From positions 1,949,001-2,013,000 of the forward strand of contig NZ_CP053746.1 of assembly GCF_013201545.1 (NCBI RefSeq): a DNA stretch of 64,000 nucleotides. Reading direction: 5' to 3'. The stretch comes from Pseudomonas graminis. Its GTDB lineage: Bacteria > Pseudomonadota > Gammaproteobacteria > Pseudomonadales > Pseudomonadaceae. The notes beneath the pieces are model-generated. The model was not told the DNA's origin and did no database searches. It saw only the letters and a list, made by a program, of their open reading frames with translations. The position numbers and the translations under genes were made by a program. The first letter of the stretch is position 1, and each line of letters begins with the position of its first letter. This document shows positions 8,926 through 18,237 of this stretch, piece by piece.

Positions 8926-10248
8926 TTATCCTTGAGTGCGACACCATTGGGCCGGATCACTAGGGCGACCCTGCTGACGAATAGCGAAATACAACGCCGG
9001 AGTGTCCTGACCGCCACCGCTGTTACCAACAGTAGAGATCGCGTCTCCGGCTTTTACGACGTCCCCGGCCTCTTTCAACAGGCTCTGGTTGTGACCGTAC
9101 AAACTCAAATAACCATTGCCGTGGTCGAGAATGACCAGAAGCCCGGCGCCGCGCAACCAGTCGGCGAAGACCACCCGACCACCGTGCACCGCCCGGACCT
9201 GGCTGCCTGCAGCTGCACTGATCATCACGCCATCCCACTTGGTGCGCTCGTCATCGCCACGGCTTTCACCGAATCGCGCCAACAATCGACCATCGACGGG
9301 CCAAGGAAGTTTTCCCCTTGCTTGCTCAAAAGCGCCGCCGTACGACTGACCGGCACTGGAAACTATCGCGCCGGGCGCTTTGATCGGACGACGCGGGGCC
9401 ACATCGCTGTCGTCCTTCGCATCGTCTTTGGCCCGGTTCTTCGCCAGCGCTTCTTGCTCGCGCTGACGTTTTTCGGCTTCCTGCTGCGCGAGCAATGCCT
9501 TCTGGCGAGCCTCTTCGGCTTCGCGAGCCTGGCGGGCGAGGGTTTCTTCGATGGTCTTGAGAACCTTGGTCAGGTCGGCCTGATCCTGCTGCCGCGACTG
9601 AAGCTTCTGGTCGCGAACCTTGTAATCCTGATTCAGCTTGGCCAGTGCTACCTGACGTTCCTGGCGAACGGTATCGAGCTGGGCTTTCTGGTCATCCAGC
9701 GAACTCTTCTGCACGAGGAGCTGCGCTTGCTGCAGGTCGATGTCTTTCTCGACGCCGGCCAGCTGGTGCAAGGTTTCATTGAAGTTGCGCAACTGCTCCA
9801 GGCGGGCCTGGCTCAGGTAATCGTAATAGGTGAGGGTGCGGGCGAATTTTTCGGGGTTCTGCTGATTGAGCAGCAGTTTGAGGTATTCCTGGCGGCCGCT
9901 CTGGTAGGCAGCGCGGGCTTGAATTGCGATCAGTCGTTGCTGTTCAACCCGTGCGCTCTGGAGTTTTTTTTTCTCCTGGTCGAGCCGTTGCAGCTCGCTT
10001 TCAGTCTTTTTTAGTTCTTTTTGCAGGGCCTCCACCTGCTTTTCCAGCTTGCCCATTTGAGTTTCAGTAGAGCGCAGGTCTTTCTGGACGCCGGATTTTT
10101 CTTCCTGCAACTGGCTTAGCGCTTTTTTCAGTTCGGTGATGTCCTGACGCGTGGCATCCAGCTGTTTCTGCGTCTGTGCGCGATCATCGTCGGCGAAGGC
10201 CGGATTGAGCAGACAAATCAAGGCGAGGGTGATCAGGGCGCGAAGCAT
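8926..10248 (-). CDS. envC: EnvC-like murein hydrolase activator
   Basis: A 440-residue exported protein: signal peptide MLRALITLALICLLNPAFA, a long charged coiled coil (about residues 25-270, rich in Gln, Lys and Glu), then a LytM/M23 domain in the last 130 residues. In the LytM part the usual His-x-His metal motif is replaced (ALYFAIRQ where active enzymes read HLHFE), so it is probably not itself a hydrolase. This is how EnvC works: it activates amidases at the division septum. The start follows the signal peptide. The open frame extends further upstream, but that part has no family match. Confidence 0.9.
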   Translation of the reverse strand: MLRALITLALICLLNPAFADDDRAQTQKQLDATRQDITELKKALSQLQEEKSGVQKDLRSTETQMGKLEKQVEALQKELKKTESELQRLDQEKKKLQSARVEQQRLIAIQARAAYQSGRQEYLKLLLNQQNPEKFARTLTYYDYLSQARLEQLRNFNETLHQLAGVEKDIDLQQAQLLVQKSSLDDQKAQLDTVRQERQVALAKLNQDYKVRDQKLQSRQQDQADLTKVLKTIEETLARQAREAEEARQKALLAQQEAEKRQREQEALAKNRAKDDAKDDSDVAPRRPIKAPGAIVSSAGQSYGGAFEQARGKLPWPVDGRLLARFGESRGDDERTKWDGVMISAAAGSQVRAVHGGRVVFADWLRGAGLLVILDHGNGYLSLYGHNQSLLKEAGDVVKAGDAISTVGNSGGGQDTPALYFAIRQQGRPSDPAQWCRTQG

Positions 10249-10386
10249 GAGGTTGGGCGACACCAGGAGTAAAGACCGGCCTAGTATGCCCGGCGGTGGC
10301 TTCAAAAAAAACGCTCGGACGACGTGGCCGTCAGACATTTCATACAAAACCGGCCCGTCAGCGACTGGCGGACCGGTTCGTGGGGC

Positions 10387-11922
10387 TTACTTGGCGACCA
10401 GAATCGGCGTGCCGGTCATTTCTTGCGGGATTTCCATGCCAAGCAGCATCAGCATGGTCGGCGCCACGTCTGCCAATACACCGCCTTCACGCACCTTCAG
10501 GTCACGCTTGCCTACATAAACGAAAGGCACCGGCTCTGTGGTGTGGGCGGTGTGGGGCTGGTGGGTCTCCTCGTTGGTCATCTGTTCGACGTTACCGTGG
10601 TCGGCCGTGATCAGCGCTTCGCCGCCGACTTTTTCCAGCGCCTGGGTGATGCGGCCAACGCAGACGTCCAGGCACTCAACGGCCTTGACCGCTGCTTCCA
10701 TGATCCCGCTGTGGCCGACCATGTCGCCGTTGGCGTAGTTGACGACGATCACGTCGTAACGCTGATGCTCGATGGCGTCGACGATTCGGTCGGTGACTTC
10801 CGGCGCGCTCATTTCCGGCTGCAGGTCGTAAGTGGCCACTTTTGGTGAAGGGATCAGGATGCGCTCTTCGCCGGGGAAGGGTTCTTCACGGCCGCCGGAG
10901 AAGAAGAACGTCACGTGGGCGTACTTTTCGGTTTCGGCGATGCGCAGCTGCGTCTTGCCGTTGTTCGAGAGGTATTCACCCAGCACGTTGTGCAGGCCGG
11001 CTTTTTCGAACGCCGCCGGCGCGTCGATGGTGGCTGCGTACTTGGTCAGCGTGACGAAACCGGCCAGTCTGGCCTGACGCCGACGGGCAAAGTCCGCGAA
11101 ATCGTCTTCGACGAACACGCGAGTCAGTTCGCGGGCACGGTCGGAACGGAAGTTCATGAACACCACCGCGTCGCCGTCTTCGACTGTCACCGGCGCGCCG
11201 ATGCTGGTGGCTTTGACGAATTCGTCGTTCTCGCCGCGCTCATAAGCGGCGTCCAGCGCGGCCTTGGCGTTGTCGGCGTGGAATTCCGAGGTGCCGTCAA
11301 CGATCAGGTTGTAGGCGGATTCGACACGGTCCCAGCGATTGTCGCGGTCCATGGCGAAGTAACGGCCGATGATCGTGGCGGTGCGCCCTTTGCCCACGCG
11401 CGCGTAGGCCGTTTCCATGGTCTGCAGGTATTGATGGGCACTGCGCGGTGGCGTGTCGCGGCCATCGAGGAAGGCGTGCAGGTAAATCTTGTCGGCGCCA
11501 CGCTTGGCGGCCAGCTCGACCATCGCCACCAGGTGATCTTCATGGCTGTGAACGCCGCCGTCGGACAGCAGGCCAAGGATGTGCACGGCCTTGCCAGCGC
11601 CTACGGCCTTGTCGACCGCTGTACAGATAGCCGGGTTCTCGAAGAACTCACCGTCGCGGATCGCTTTGGTCACGCGGGTGAAATCCTGATACACCACGCG
11701 GCCGGCGCCCAGGTTCATGTGGCCGACTTCGGAATTGCCCATCTGCCCGTCAGGCAGACCGACATCCATGCCGGACCCGGAGATCAAGCCGTTTGGCATG
11801 GTCTGGTACAAGCGATCGAAGACCGGCATCTTCGCTGCGTAGACCGCATTGCCGTGGTGGCTGTCGCTGTGACCGAAGCCGTCAAGGATGATCAGAACCA
11901 GAGGTTTAGGCGTGGTAGTCAT
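10387..11922 (-). CDS. gpmI: 2,3-bisphosphoglycerate-independent phosphoglycerate mutase
   Basis: Interconverts 3- and 2-phosphoglycerate in glycolysis and gluconeogenesis. The 511-residue protein starts [20 protein letters not shown]. The phospho-accepting serine is Ser64 in GNSEVGH. Other metal ligands lie in [37 protein letters not shown] and ITADHGN. I prefer the ATG at 11922, which matches the family start and is preceded by AAGAGTGGG, over a GTG three codons upstream. It is co-directional with envC-like and ctpA, which lie downstream of it. Confidence 0.97.
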   Translation of the reverse strand: MTTTPKPLVLIILDGFGHSDSHHGNAVYAAKMPVFDRLYQTMPNGLISGSGMDVGLPDGQMGNSEVGHMNLGAGRVVYQDFTRVTKAIRDGEFFENPAICTAVDKAVGAGKAVHILGLLSDGGVHSHEDHLVAMVELAAKRGADKIYLHAFLDGRDTPPRSAHQYLQTMETAYARVGKGRTATIIGRYFAMDRDNRWDRVESAYNLIVDGTSEFHADNAKAALDAAYERGENDEFVKATSIGAPVTVEDGDAVVFMNFRSDRARELTRVFVEDDFADFARRRQARLAGFVTLTKYAATIDAPAAFEKAGLHNVLGEYLSNNGKTQLRIAETEKYAHVTFFFSGGREEPFPGEERILIPSPKVATYDLQPEMSAPEVTDRIVDAIEHQRYDVIVVNYANGDMVGHSGIMEAAVKAVECLDVCVGRITQALEKVGGEALITADHGNVEQMTNEETHQPHTAHTTEPVPFVYVGKRDLKVREGGVLADVAPTMLMLLGMEIPQEMTGTPILVAK

Positions 11923-12080
11923 GAATCCCACTCTTGGCTAATAGGTGAAGTAGAAAAAAGATCGACAGTTTAGGGACAAGTTCAAATCAGCAACAAGCTA
12001 AACGACGTCACTGCCGTACGGGCTTTGGCCCACCTTGGGGGCTGTGTATACTGGCCGACATTTTAACGCCCTGGAACCCG

Positions 12081-12497
12081 ATGATGGTTGCTCACCTGAT
12101 TGAATTTGCCACGAATCACTATTTGCTGACGGGTGCTTTCGTCATCCTGCTGGGCCTGCTGATCGCAACCGAGCTTAGCAAAGGCGGCCGCAGCCTGAGC
12201 ACTGGCGAATTGACCGCTTTGGTTAACCGCGATGAAGCCGTTGTCATCGATGTCCGCGCCAAAAAAGACTTCACCGCCGGCCACATCGTCGGCGCCGTGA
12301 ATTTCCCCCAGGACAAAATCCTGACCCGCACGGCGGAGCTCGAGAAATTCAAGCCTAAAACCCTGATCATCGTCGACGCCGCTGGCCAGCACGCCGGCCA
12401 TACCGCCCGCGAACTGCTAAAGGTGGGCTTCAATGCCGCCAAGCTGTCCGGTGGTATTTCGTCGTGGCGCGGTGACAACCTGCCGTTGGTGAAGTGA
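12081..12497 (+). CDS. Rhodanese-like domain membrane protein (YibN-like)
   Basis: A 138-residue protein with one N-terminal membrane segment (about residues 14-31, LLTGAFVILLGLLIATEL) and a cytoplasmic rhodanese-like domain (VVIDVRAKKDFTAGHIVGAVNFP). The active-site loop reads VDAAGQHAGHTA, with no catalytic cysteine where rhodaneses have C-x-x-G-x-x. It is therefore unlikely to be a sulfurtransferase. It starts the cluster rhodanese-grxC-secB, separated from grxC by one base. Pseudomonas keeps this cluster order. A TATACT box about 33 bases upstream may be its promoter. The ATG three bases later is an equally possible start. Confidence 0.85.
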   Translation: MMVAHLIEFATNHYLLTGAFVILLGLLIATELSKGGRSLSTGELTALVNRDEAVVIDVRAKKDFTAGHIVGAVNFPQDKILTRTAELEKFKPKTLIIVDAAGQHAGHTARELLKVGFNAAKLSGGISSWRGDNLPLVK

Positions 12498-12498
12498 C

Positions 12499-12753
12499 AT
12501 GACCGACGTCGTCGTCTACTCCAGCGATTACTGCCCTTATTGCTCCCGCGCCAAGTCGCTGCTGGCGGGCAAGGGCGTCGGCTTCCAAGAGATCAAGGTC
12601 GACGGCAAGCCACAGATTCGCGCTGAAATGACCAAAAAATCCGGGCGTACCTCGGTTCCGCAGATCTGGATCGGCTCGGTCCATGTTGGCGGTTGCGATG
12701 ACCTGTTCGCCCTGGAACGCGCCGGCAAGCTGGATAAGCTGCTGAGCGCCTGA
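12499..12753 (+). CDS. grxC: Glutaredoxin 3
   Basis: An 84-residue thiol-disulfide oxidoreductase with the dithiol active site CPYC (residues 12-15) in [16 protein letters not shown]. The glutathione-binding parts TSVPQIWIG and GGCDDL are present. It transfers electrons from glutathione to targets such as ribonucleotide reductase or mixed disulfides. It lies one base after the rhodanese gene and 76 bases before secB, and is probably co-transcribed with both. Confidence 0.95.
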   Translation: MTDVVVYSSDYCPYCSRAKSLLAGKGVGFQEIKVDGKPQIRAEMTKKSGRTSVPQIWIGSVHVGGCDDLFALERAGKLDKLLSA

Positions 12754-12829
12754 ATTCGAGCCGGGATGTGGAACCAATGGTTTGTTGCACAGCCCGGAAG
12801 CCTACAAGACCTCAATGCAAGGATTTGAG

Positions 12830-13324
12830 ATGACTGATCAACCGAATAACGGCGCCATTTCCAACGAAGAAGAAGCACCGCAGTTTTCCCTGCAACGCAT
12901 CTATGTTCGCGACCTGTCGTTCGAAGCGCCAAAAAGCCCGGCGATCTTCCGTCAGGAATGGACCCCGAGCGTCAGCCTGGACCTGAACACCCGCCAGAAG
13001 CAGCTGGAAAATGACTTTTACGAAGTCGTGCTGACCCTGTCGGTCGAAGTGAAGAACGGCGAAGAAATCGCCTTCATCGCTGAAGTCCAGCAAGCCGGTA
13101 TCTTCCTGATCAAGGGCCTGGATGCCAGCTCGATGAGCCACACCTTGGGCGCGTTCTGCCCGAACATCCTCTTCCCGTATGCTCGCGAAACCATCGACAG
13201 CCTGGTTGTCCGTGGTTCGTTCCCTGCGCTGATGCTGGCCCCGGTGAACTTCGACGCCCTGTACGCGCAAGAACTGCAACGCATGCAGGAAAGCGGCGAA
13301 ACGCCAACGCCTACCGTTCAGTAA
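12830..13324 (+). CDS. secB: Protein-export chaperone SecB
   Basis: A 164-residue cytosolic tetrameric chaperone that keeps preproteins unfolded and passes them to SecA. The family signature is clear: [19 protein letters not shown], then [28 protein letters not shown] near the C-terminus, with an acidic Gln-rich tail. I chose the ATG at 12830 (MTDQPNNG), which follows GGATTTGAG. The frame extends to 12782 without family similarity. A strong terminator follows. Confidence 0.97.
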   Translation: MTDQPNNGAISNEEEAPQFSLQRIYVRDLSFEAPKSPAIFRQEWTPSVSLDLNTRQKQLENDFYEVVLTLSVEVKNGEEIAFIAEVQQAGIFLIKGLDASSMSHTLGAFCPNILFPYARETIDSLVVRGSFPALMLAPVNFDALYAQELQRMQESGETPTPTVQ

Positions 13325-13340
13325 GCGCTGTCGCTGCAAT

Positions 13341-13369
13341 AAAAAAGCGCCCGTGATGGGCGCTTTTTT
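13341..13369. terminator. Intrinsic terminator between secB and trmL
   Basis: A-run, stem GCGCCC, loop GTGAT, stem GGGCGC, then a T-run. The flanking A and T runs make it symmetric, so it can end transcription of both the convergent secB (+) and trmL (-) genes. Confidence 0.92.
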
Positions 13370-13400
13370 GTGGGCGGCATTCGACGGTGCTGCGGGTTGG

Positions 13401-13856
13401 CTACTTGAACCCCAACTGCCGCCAGCCCTCATACACTGCCACTGCGACAGTATTCGAGAGATTCAGGCTGCGGCAGCCTTCGCGCATGGGCAGGCGCAGG
13501 CGTTGGTCGCTCGACAGCGGATCCAGCACCTCCGGCGGCAGGCCCCGGCTTTCCGGGCCGAAGAGGAAGGCATCACCCTCCTCGAATTGCGCATCGTGAA
13601 AAACCCGCGAGCCCTTTGTGGTAAAAGCAAACAGCCGCGGGTGGCCGATGCTTTCAAGGCAGCTCGGCAGGTCGGCGTGACGATGCAGCGTGGCGTATTC
13701 GTGGTAATCAAGGCCGGCTCGACGCAGGCGCTTGTCATCCAGCTCGAAACCCAGCGGCTCGATCAAATGCAGGCTGCAGCCGCTGTTGGCGCAGAGCCTG
13801 ATGATGTTGCCGGTATTCGGCGGAATTTCTGGTTGAAAAAGGATCACGTGAAACAT
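13401..13856 (-). CDS. trmL: tRNA (cytidine(34)-2'-O)-methyltransferase TrmL
   Basis: A 151-residue SPOUT-class methyltransferase that modifies the wobble position of tRNA-Leu. Visible motifs are MFHVILFQPEIPPNTGNIIR at the start, LIEPLGFELDDKRLRRAGLDYHE, then FGPESRGLPPEVL and LRLPMREGCRSLNLSNTVAVAVYE, the knot that binds S-adenosylmethionine. The start at 13856 is the family start. The next gene on the + strand begins 26 bases away, so the two share a very short divergent region. Convergent with secB. Confidence 0.95.
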   Translation of the reverse strand: MFHVILFQPEIPPNTGNIIRLCANSGCSLHLIEPLGFELDDKRLRRAGLDYHEYATLHRHADLPSCLESIGHPRLFAFTTKGSRVFHDAQFEEGDAFLFGPESRGLPPEVLDPLSSDQRLRLPMREGCRSLNLSNTVAVAVYEGWRQLGFK

Positions 13857-13881
13857 GCACGGCTCCGAACGAAAGGACGGG

Positions 13882-14295
13882 ATGCATTCTACCCCTGAAG
13901 AAGACCCCAGGCCGAAGCTATGGCCCAAGTTTCTGGGCTCGGTGGCGATTGTTGGTGTGATGGTCGGGCTGATGATCGGCCGCGTGACGACCCCGGACCC
14001 CATCCAGCTGCAAACCATTGAAGTGCTGCCTAACGGCGTTGCCGTGTGGTTCAACCGCGAGCCGCAGCTTCATGGTGAACACATCGATGGCGCGGTGGCG
14101 TTGCTGTTCAACGCCCAGGGTCAGGCGCAGAAAGGCGAATTGAAGCTCAACGGCAAAGATGTGCGCTGGAGGGTGCAACGAAGTGATAAGGGGTTGTTGC
14201 TGAACTTGCTGGCGGCCCGTCCTCTGCACGGCGACTGGCGCGGTGCAACCCAGGACGGGCGCTGGAGACTGGAGGTCAGTCTCCGGGAGGAATAA
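13882..14295 (+). CDS. Small single-pass membrane protein of unknown function
   Basis: A 137-residue protein not assigned to a named function. It has a short N-terminal cytoplasmic part, one membrane segment (about residues 20-36, FLGSVAIVGVMVGLMIG) and a periplasmic beta-rich domain with PNGVAVWFNREPQLHGEHIDGAVALLF. The C-terminal region, WRVQRSDKGLLLNLLAARPLHGDWRG, has the pattern of a small beta-sandwich. I chose the ATG after AAAGGACGGG. An earlier in-frame ATG at 13855 overlaps the trmL start. A gene of this kind next to trmL is common in Pseudomonas. Confidence 0.7.
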   Translation: MHSTPEEDPRPKLWPKFLGSVAIVGVMVGLMIGRVTTPDPIQLQTIEVLPNGVAVWFNREPQLHGEHIDGAVALLFNAQGQAQKGELKLNGKDVRWRVQRSDKGLLLNLLAARPLHGDWRGATQDGRWRLEVSLREE

Positions 14296-14330
14296 AAGAG
14301 GGGAATCCCCGGCCTGCCTGTACCAAGGTC

Positions 14331-14381
14331 CCCAAAACTGGTGATGTATAACCTACTGCAGCGTGCGTGCCAGTTTTGGGA
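14331..14381. repeat. Perfect 11-bp inverted repeat after the small membrane protein gene
   Basis: CCCAAAACTGG is followed 29 bases later by its exact complement CCAGTTTTGGG. The arms could pair in RNA or serve as a protein site. There is no T-run after it, so it is not a standard terminator. Confidence 0.6.
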
Positions 14382-14600
14382 AATGTCCGTAGGAATATTC
14401 GTAATGTCCTGCAGGAGACGGGTTTAGGGCCTTTTATGCCGAGCCATTTCACTGTCGGCACCGAGCTGAGGTTCGAATCGGCTTTCGGACTTGGCCGTTT
14501 AGTGAGCGTTTTTGCACGCTATTCGCGCATTTATCCGTGCTAAGTAACCAAAGTGATGCACGCCCTAAAGCGGCGACAAGTCTACGGCACACCTACCGGC

Positions 14601-14626
14601 TTCTTCCCGGCTGAAGCCGGTCCTAC
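14601..14626. repeat. Single REP, family 2 (CCGGCTTTAGCCGGGAAG type)
   Basis: TTCTTCCCGGCTGAAGCCGG followed by TCCTAC, the same sequence that forms one arm of the family-2 REPINs elsewhere in the window. The matching second arm is missing here. Confidence 0.85.
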
Positions 14627-14657
14627 TAAAAGCATCAGCGCGCTTGCTGGCGTCCTG

Positions 14658-15491
14658 TTAAAACGGCGCATCACCCAGAATCGTCGCGCGGTGCATCACT
14701 CGGCGCTGCGGCCGGTAATCGTCGACCGCGTAATGCTGAGTCACGCGGTTGTCCCACATGGCTACATCGTTCGCCTGCCAACGCCAGCGCAGGGTGAACT
14801 CCGGTCGCGTGCCGTGGGCGAACAGCAATTTCAAAATGGCCTCACTCTCGGCCGCTTCCAGCTCATTGATCCGCGTGGTGAAACCCTCGTTGACGAACAA
14901 CGCTTTGCGGCCGCTAACCGGGTGCGTGCGAATCACCGGGTGCGACAGCGGCGGGTTTTTGCGGCGGGTCTCCTCCCAACGCGCGAGGTCTTCAGCCGTA
15001 TTGCCAAAGCGCTCCAGCGGGAATGACCGGGTGAAGTCATGGGTCGCGGTGAGGCCATCGAGCAACATCTGCATCGGCCGGGACAGCGCCTCGAACGCAG
15101 CGATGCCGCTCGCCCACAACGTATCCCCACCGTAAGCCGGCACCTGCTTGGCGCTAAGCACCGCACCCAGCGCAGGGGTCGGCAGAAAGGTGACATCGGT
15201 GTGCCAGATGGCGTTGTCGCGCACGTCGGTGACCGCCGTATCGAGGATCAGCACTTCAGGCTGTTCCGGCACGTTGGGGTATATCGGGTGAATGTGCAGG
15301 TCACCAAAATGGGCGGCGAATCGCGCCTGTTGCTGCGGCGTGATCGGCTGATCCCGGAAAAACAGCACCTGATGATCAAGCAGCGCCCGTTCAATGACGT
15401 TGCGTTGCTCACCGGTCAGGTCGAGGCTGAGGTCAACGCCGCTGATCTGTGCGCCCAATGCCGGGCTGAGCGGGTGGATGTCGATGCTCAT
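14658..15491 (-). CDS. tauD: Taurine dioxygenase TauD
   Basis: A 2-oxoglutarate- and Fe(II)-dependent dioxygenase that splits taurine to sulfite and aminoacetaldehyde. The 277 residues carry the facial triad His97 and Asp99 (in WHTDVTF) and His253 (in TQHYAVDDY). Arg264 can bind 2-oxoglutarate. The positions are within two or three residues of the E. coli enzyme. It is the last gene of tauABCD, 55 bases after tauC. The operon is expected to be switched on by sulfur limitation through CysB and possibly a TauR-type regulator, neither of which lies nearby. Confidence 0.96.
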   Translation of the reverse strand: MSIDIHPLSPALGAQISGVDLSLDLTGEQRNVIERALLDHQVLFFRDQPITPQQQARFAAHFGDLHIHPIYPNVPEQPEVLILDTAVTDVRDNAIWHTDVTFLPTPALGAVLSAKQVPAYGGDTLWASGIAAFEALSRPMQMLLDGLTATHDFTRSFPLERFGNTAEDLARWEETRRKNPPLSHPVIRTHPVSGRKALFVNEGFTTRINELEAAESEAILKLLFAHGTRPEFTLRWRWQANDVAMWDNRVTQHYAVDDYRPQRRVMHRATILGDAPF

Positions 15492-15546
15492 GGTGTTCTC
15501 GTGTATTAGGCGCCGAGGTGTCGGCGTAGTCAGTAAGGTCCGGGAT

Positions 15547-16392
15547 TCAATGGTTCTGGCCGTGCCAGGGCACGAGCTTGCGTTGCAGCGCGCGCAGGCC
15601 CATCTCCAGCGCGAAGGCGATCAGCGCGATGACCAGAATTCCCAGCACCACCACGTCGGTCACCAGAAACTGCGCAGCGGACTGAACCATGAAGCCCAGG
15701 CCACTGGTGGCGGCAATCAACTCGGCCGCCACCAGCGTCGACCAACCCACGCCGAGGCCGATACGCACGCCGGTGAGAATGTCGGGCAGGGCGCTGGGCA
15801 GGATGACGTGGCGGATGAGCTGCCAGCGGCTGGCGCCAAGGGATTGAGCCGCGCGCAGTTTCGTCTTGTCGACCGTGCGCACGCCTGTCGCAGTGGCAAT
15901 CGCAACGGGCGCGAAGATCGCCAGATAAATCAGCAGGACCTTGGAGAACTCGCCAATGCCGCACCAGATCACGATCAACGGCAGGTAGGCCAGCGGCGGC
16001 ACCGGGCGGTAGAACTCGATCAGCGGGTCGAAAATCCCACGCGCGATGCGGTTATGACCGATGGCAATACCAATGGGAATGGCCGTCAGCACGGCGAAGA
16101 ACAGCGCCAGTCCGATGCGTTGCAAACTCGCCCCCAAGTGCTGCCACAGCGTGGAGTCCATGTAGCCCTTGGTCATCAACAGCCAGGCTTTTTCAAGCAC
16201 AGCGGCAGGCGGCGGAAGAAATAGCGGTTCGACCCACTCAAGGGCTGTGACCAGCCACCAGCTCCCCAGCAAAACGGCGAGGGTCAGCACGCTGATGGCG
16301 CGCGTGCTCACATAGAAAGAAGAGGGCTGGCGCGGTGCTGTTTGCACTGGCGCGCGAGTGAGGGCGGGCTCTGGCGACTGATAAAGACTCAT
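15547..16392 (-). CDS. tauC: Taurine ABC transporter permease TauC
   Basis: A 281-residue inner-membrane permease with about six hydrophobic segments, starting near residue 33. It has the EAA loop that contacts the ATPase ([27 protein letters not shown]). The N-terminal 30 residues are hydrophilic and cytoplasmic. It overlaps tauB by four bases (ATGA), which suggests coupled translation. Its close similarity in pattern to SsuC is expected, as both belong to the nitrate/sulfonate permease group. Assignment to taurine rests on its place between tauB and tauD. Confidence 0.94.
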   Translation of the reverse strand: MSLYQSPEPALTRAPVQTAPRQPSSFYVSTRAISVLTLAVLLGSWWLVTALEWVEPLFLPPPAAVLEKAWLLMTKGYMDSTLWQHLGASLQRIGLALFFAVLTAIPIGIAIGHNRIARGIFDPLIEFYRPVPPLAYLPLIVIWCGIGEFSKVLLIYLAIFAPVAIATATGVRTVDKTKLRAAQSLGASRWQLIRHVILPSALPDILTGVRIGLGVGWSTLVAAELIAATSGLGFMVQSAAQFLVTDVVVLGILVIALIAFALEMGLRALQRKLVPWHGQNH

Positions 16393-17180
16393 GCCCGTTG
16401 CTCCCGAATGCTTTGCCGCTGGGAAAAGACTCGAGCCAACACGTGCTCGCGGGTTTCGATGAAGCGAGGGTCGGACTTGATGGCTCTGGCCGATTCACCT
16501 GCGCTGTAACGCTGACCGAAGTCGAGCTTCAGGTGCTCGACGATCTGACCAGGGTTCGGCGCAAGCAGAATCAGATCGGTCGACAGGAACACCGCTTCTT
16601 CAATGTCGTGGGTGATCAGGAAGACCGGCTTGGCGCTGCGTTGCCACACCTGCAGCAGCAGCTCTTGCATCTGTTCACGGGTAAAGGCGTCCAGCGCGCC
16701 GAAAGGCTCGTCCATCAGCAGCACCCGCGGATCGGCCGCCAGCGCTCGGGCGAGGCCCACCCGTTGCTTCTGCCCGCCGGACAATTCCCAGATACGCCGC
16801 TTCTCGAAACCGGCGAGATCGACCAACGTCAGCATGTCCCGCGCTTTCGTCTCACGTTTGTCCCGGGGCACACCCGCCAGCTCAAGTCCGAATGCCACAT
16901 TGGTCAACACGTCCTGCCAGGGCAGCAAAGCGTCATCCTGAAACACCACGCCGCGCTCGGCGCTGGGCCCGTTAACCGGTGCGCCATCAAGGGTGATGCG
17001 GCCTGCGCTGGGGGCGACGAACCCGGCAATCAGGTTCAACAACGAAGTCTTGCCGCTGCCGGATGGGCCCAGGGCAACCAGCAGCTGCTGCGGACCGAGG
17101 GTCAGGGAAATATCCGACAGCACCGGTTCGGCCGCACCGGGATACTGTGCGCTAATGCGCTCCAGCTGTAACAAAGCCAT
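16389..17180 (-). CDS. tauB: Taurine ABC transporter ATP-binding protein TauB
   Basis: A 263-residue ABC ATPase that powers taurine import. Walker A is GPSGSGKTS (about residues 38-46), the Q-loop lies in [11 protein letters not shown], the signature is [15 protein letters not shown], Walker B is [12 protein letters not shown] and the switch histidine is in [10 protein letters not shown]. The C-terminus extends about 60 residues past the core, as in TauB. It lies between tauA (79 bases upstream of its start) and tauC (four-base overlap). Confidence 0.95.
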   Translation of the reverse strand: MALLQLERISAQYPGAAEPVLSDISLTLGPQQLLVALGPSGSGKTSLLNLIAGFVAPSAGRITLDGAPVNGPSAERGVVFQDDALLPWQDVLTNVAFGLELAGVPRDKRETKARDMLTLVDLAGFEKRRIWELSGGQKQRVGLARALAADPRVLLMDEPFGALDAFTREQMQELLLQVWQRSAKPVFLITHDIEEAVFLSTDLILLAPNPGQIVEHLKLDFGQRYSAGESARAIKSDPRFIETREHVLARVFSQRQSIREQRA

Positions 17181-17259
17181 GGCGTGGACTCCGCGTTAAT
17201 AGATGTGCGCGAGCGGCAGGGCCGTCGAAGCCGGCGCGGTATCGGGTGGACGTTTTCGT

Positions 17260-18237
17260 TTACGGGGTGACGAACTTCGCGCTCACGTAAGGGGTGTAAT
17301 CAGCTAGCACTGCGTCGACCTTGCCCTGTTCCTTGAGGAACGCGGCGGTCTTGGTGATGGCGTCGGTGGTCGGCGCGCCCAGTTCAGTTACCTGATCGGC
17401 CGCCAGCGGGTAGACGTTGCCCTGCAACAGGCCGGGGATGTCGCCAGGTTTGGCGCCGGACAACTTCACCAGCTTGTCGACGTTGCTGGCGTCGGCCAGC
17501 CAGGCCGCTGGATCCTTGCGGTACGCGGCGTAGGCGTCGAGGGTGGTTTTGGCGAAGGCTTTGACGATTTCCGGGTGTTTGTCAGCGAAGTCCTTGCGCA
17601 CGATCCACGCATCAAAGGTCGGCGCGCCGACTTTCGCCAGCTCGCCCGACGTGATCAGCACTTTGCCGGTCTCCTTGGCCACGCCGAGCGCCGGGTCCCA
17701 GACGTAAGTGGCGTCGATGTCGCCGCGCTTCCATGCTGCCGCAATGGCCGGTGGGGCGAGATTGAGGATGGTCACTTTCGCCGGATCAATCTTCCAGTAC
17801 TTCAGGGCCGCCAGCAGGCTGTAGTGGCCGGTGGACACAAACGGCACGGCGATCTTTTTGCCGATCAGATCCTGTGGGCCATTGATACCGGAGCCATTAC
17901 GCGCAACCAGCGCCTCGGCAGCGCCGATCTGGGTGGCGATCAGAAAGGTTTCCACCGGTACTTTGCGCGTTGCCGCCGCTGTGAGAGGGCTCGAGCCGAG
18001 ATAGCCGATCTGTACATCACCGGACGCGATCGCCGTGATCACGTCCGCGCCGTTATCGAATTTGCGCCATGAAATCTTCGAGCCCGTCGCCTTTTCATAG
18101 GCGCCATCGGCCTGAGCGACTTTTGCCGGGTCCACGGTGGTCTGGTAGGCGACGGTGAAGTCAGCGGCCTGGGCGAAGAGCACGGAGCCGGCCAAGGACA
18201 AGGCCGCCAGAGCGCGTAAAGGGTTGAGCAGTTTCAT
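17260..18237 (-). CDS. tauA: Taurine-binding periplasmic protein TauA
   Basis: A 325-residue periplasmic receptor for the TauABC importer, with signal peptide MKLLNPLRALAALSLAGSVLFAQA cleaved before ADFTVAYQ. The family features are ADGAYEKATGSKISWRKFDNGADVITAIASGDVQIGYLGSSPL and the C-terminal GLLQGNVYPLAADQ. I chose the ATG at the signal peptide. An open frame reaches further upstream to about 18408, but it is in the AT-rich promoter. It is the first gene of tauABCD. Confidence 0.95.
   Translation of the reverse strand: MKLLNPLRALAALSLAGSVLFAQAADFTVAYQTTVDPAKVAQADGAYEKATGSKISWRKFDNGADVITAIASGDVQIGYLGSSPLTAAATRKVPVETFLIATQIGAAEALVARNGSGINGPQDLIGKKIAVPFVSTGHYSLLAALKYWKIDPAKVTILNLAPPAIAAAWKRGDIDATYVWDPALGVAKETGKVLITSGELAKVGAPTFDAWIVRKDFADKHPEIVKAFAKTTLDAYAAYRKDPAAWLADASNVDKLVKLSGAKPGDIPGLLQGNVYPLAADQVTELGAPTTDAITKTAAFLKEQGKVDAVLADYTPYVSAKFVTP

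Larger units (their letters stand above)
14296..14657. other. Intergenic region between the small membrane protein and tauD
   Basis: About 360 bases between convergent genes. It holds a family-2 REP near its right end. An inverted repeat of CCCAAAACTGG (14331-14341) and CCAGTTTTGGG (14371-14381) is also visible and could form a stem. No gene could be supported. In P. aeruginosa, as I recall, ntrC follows here, so this gap may mark a rearrangement point. Confidence 0.5.
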
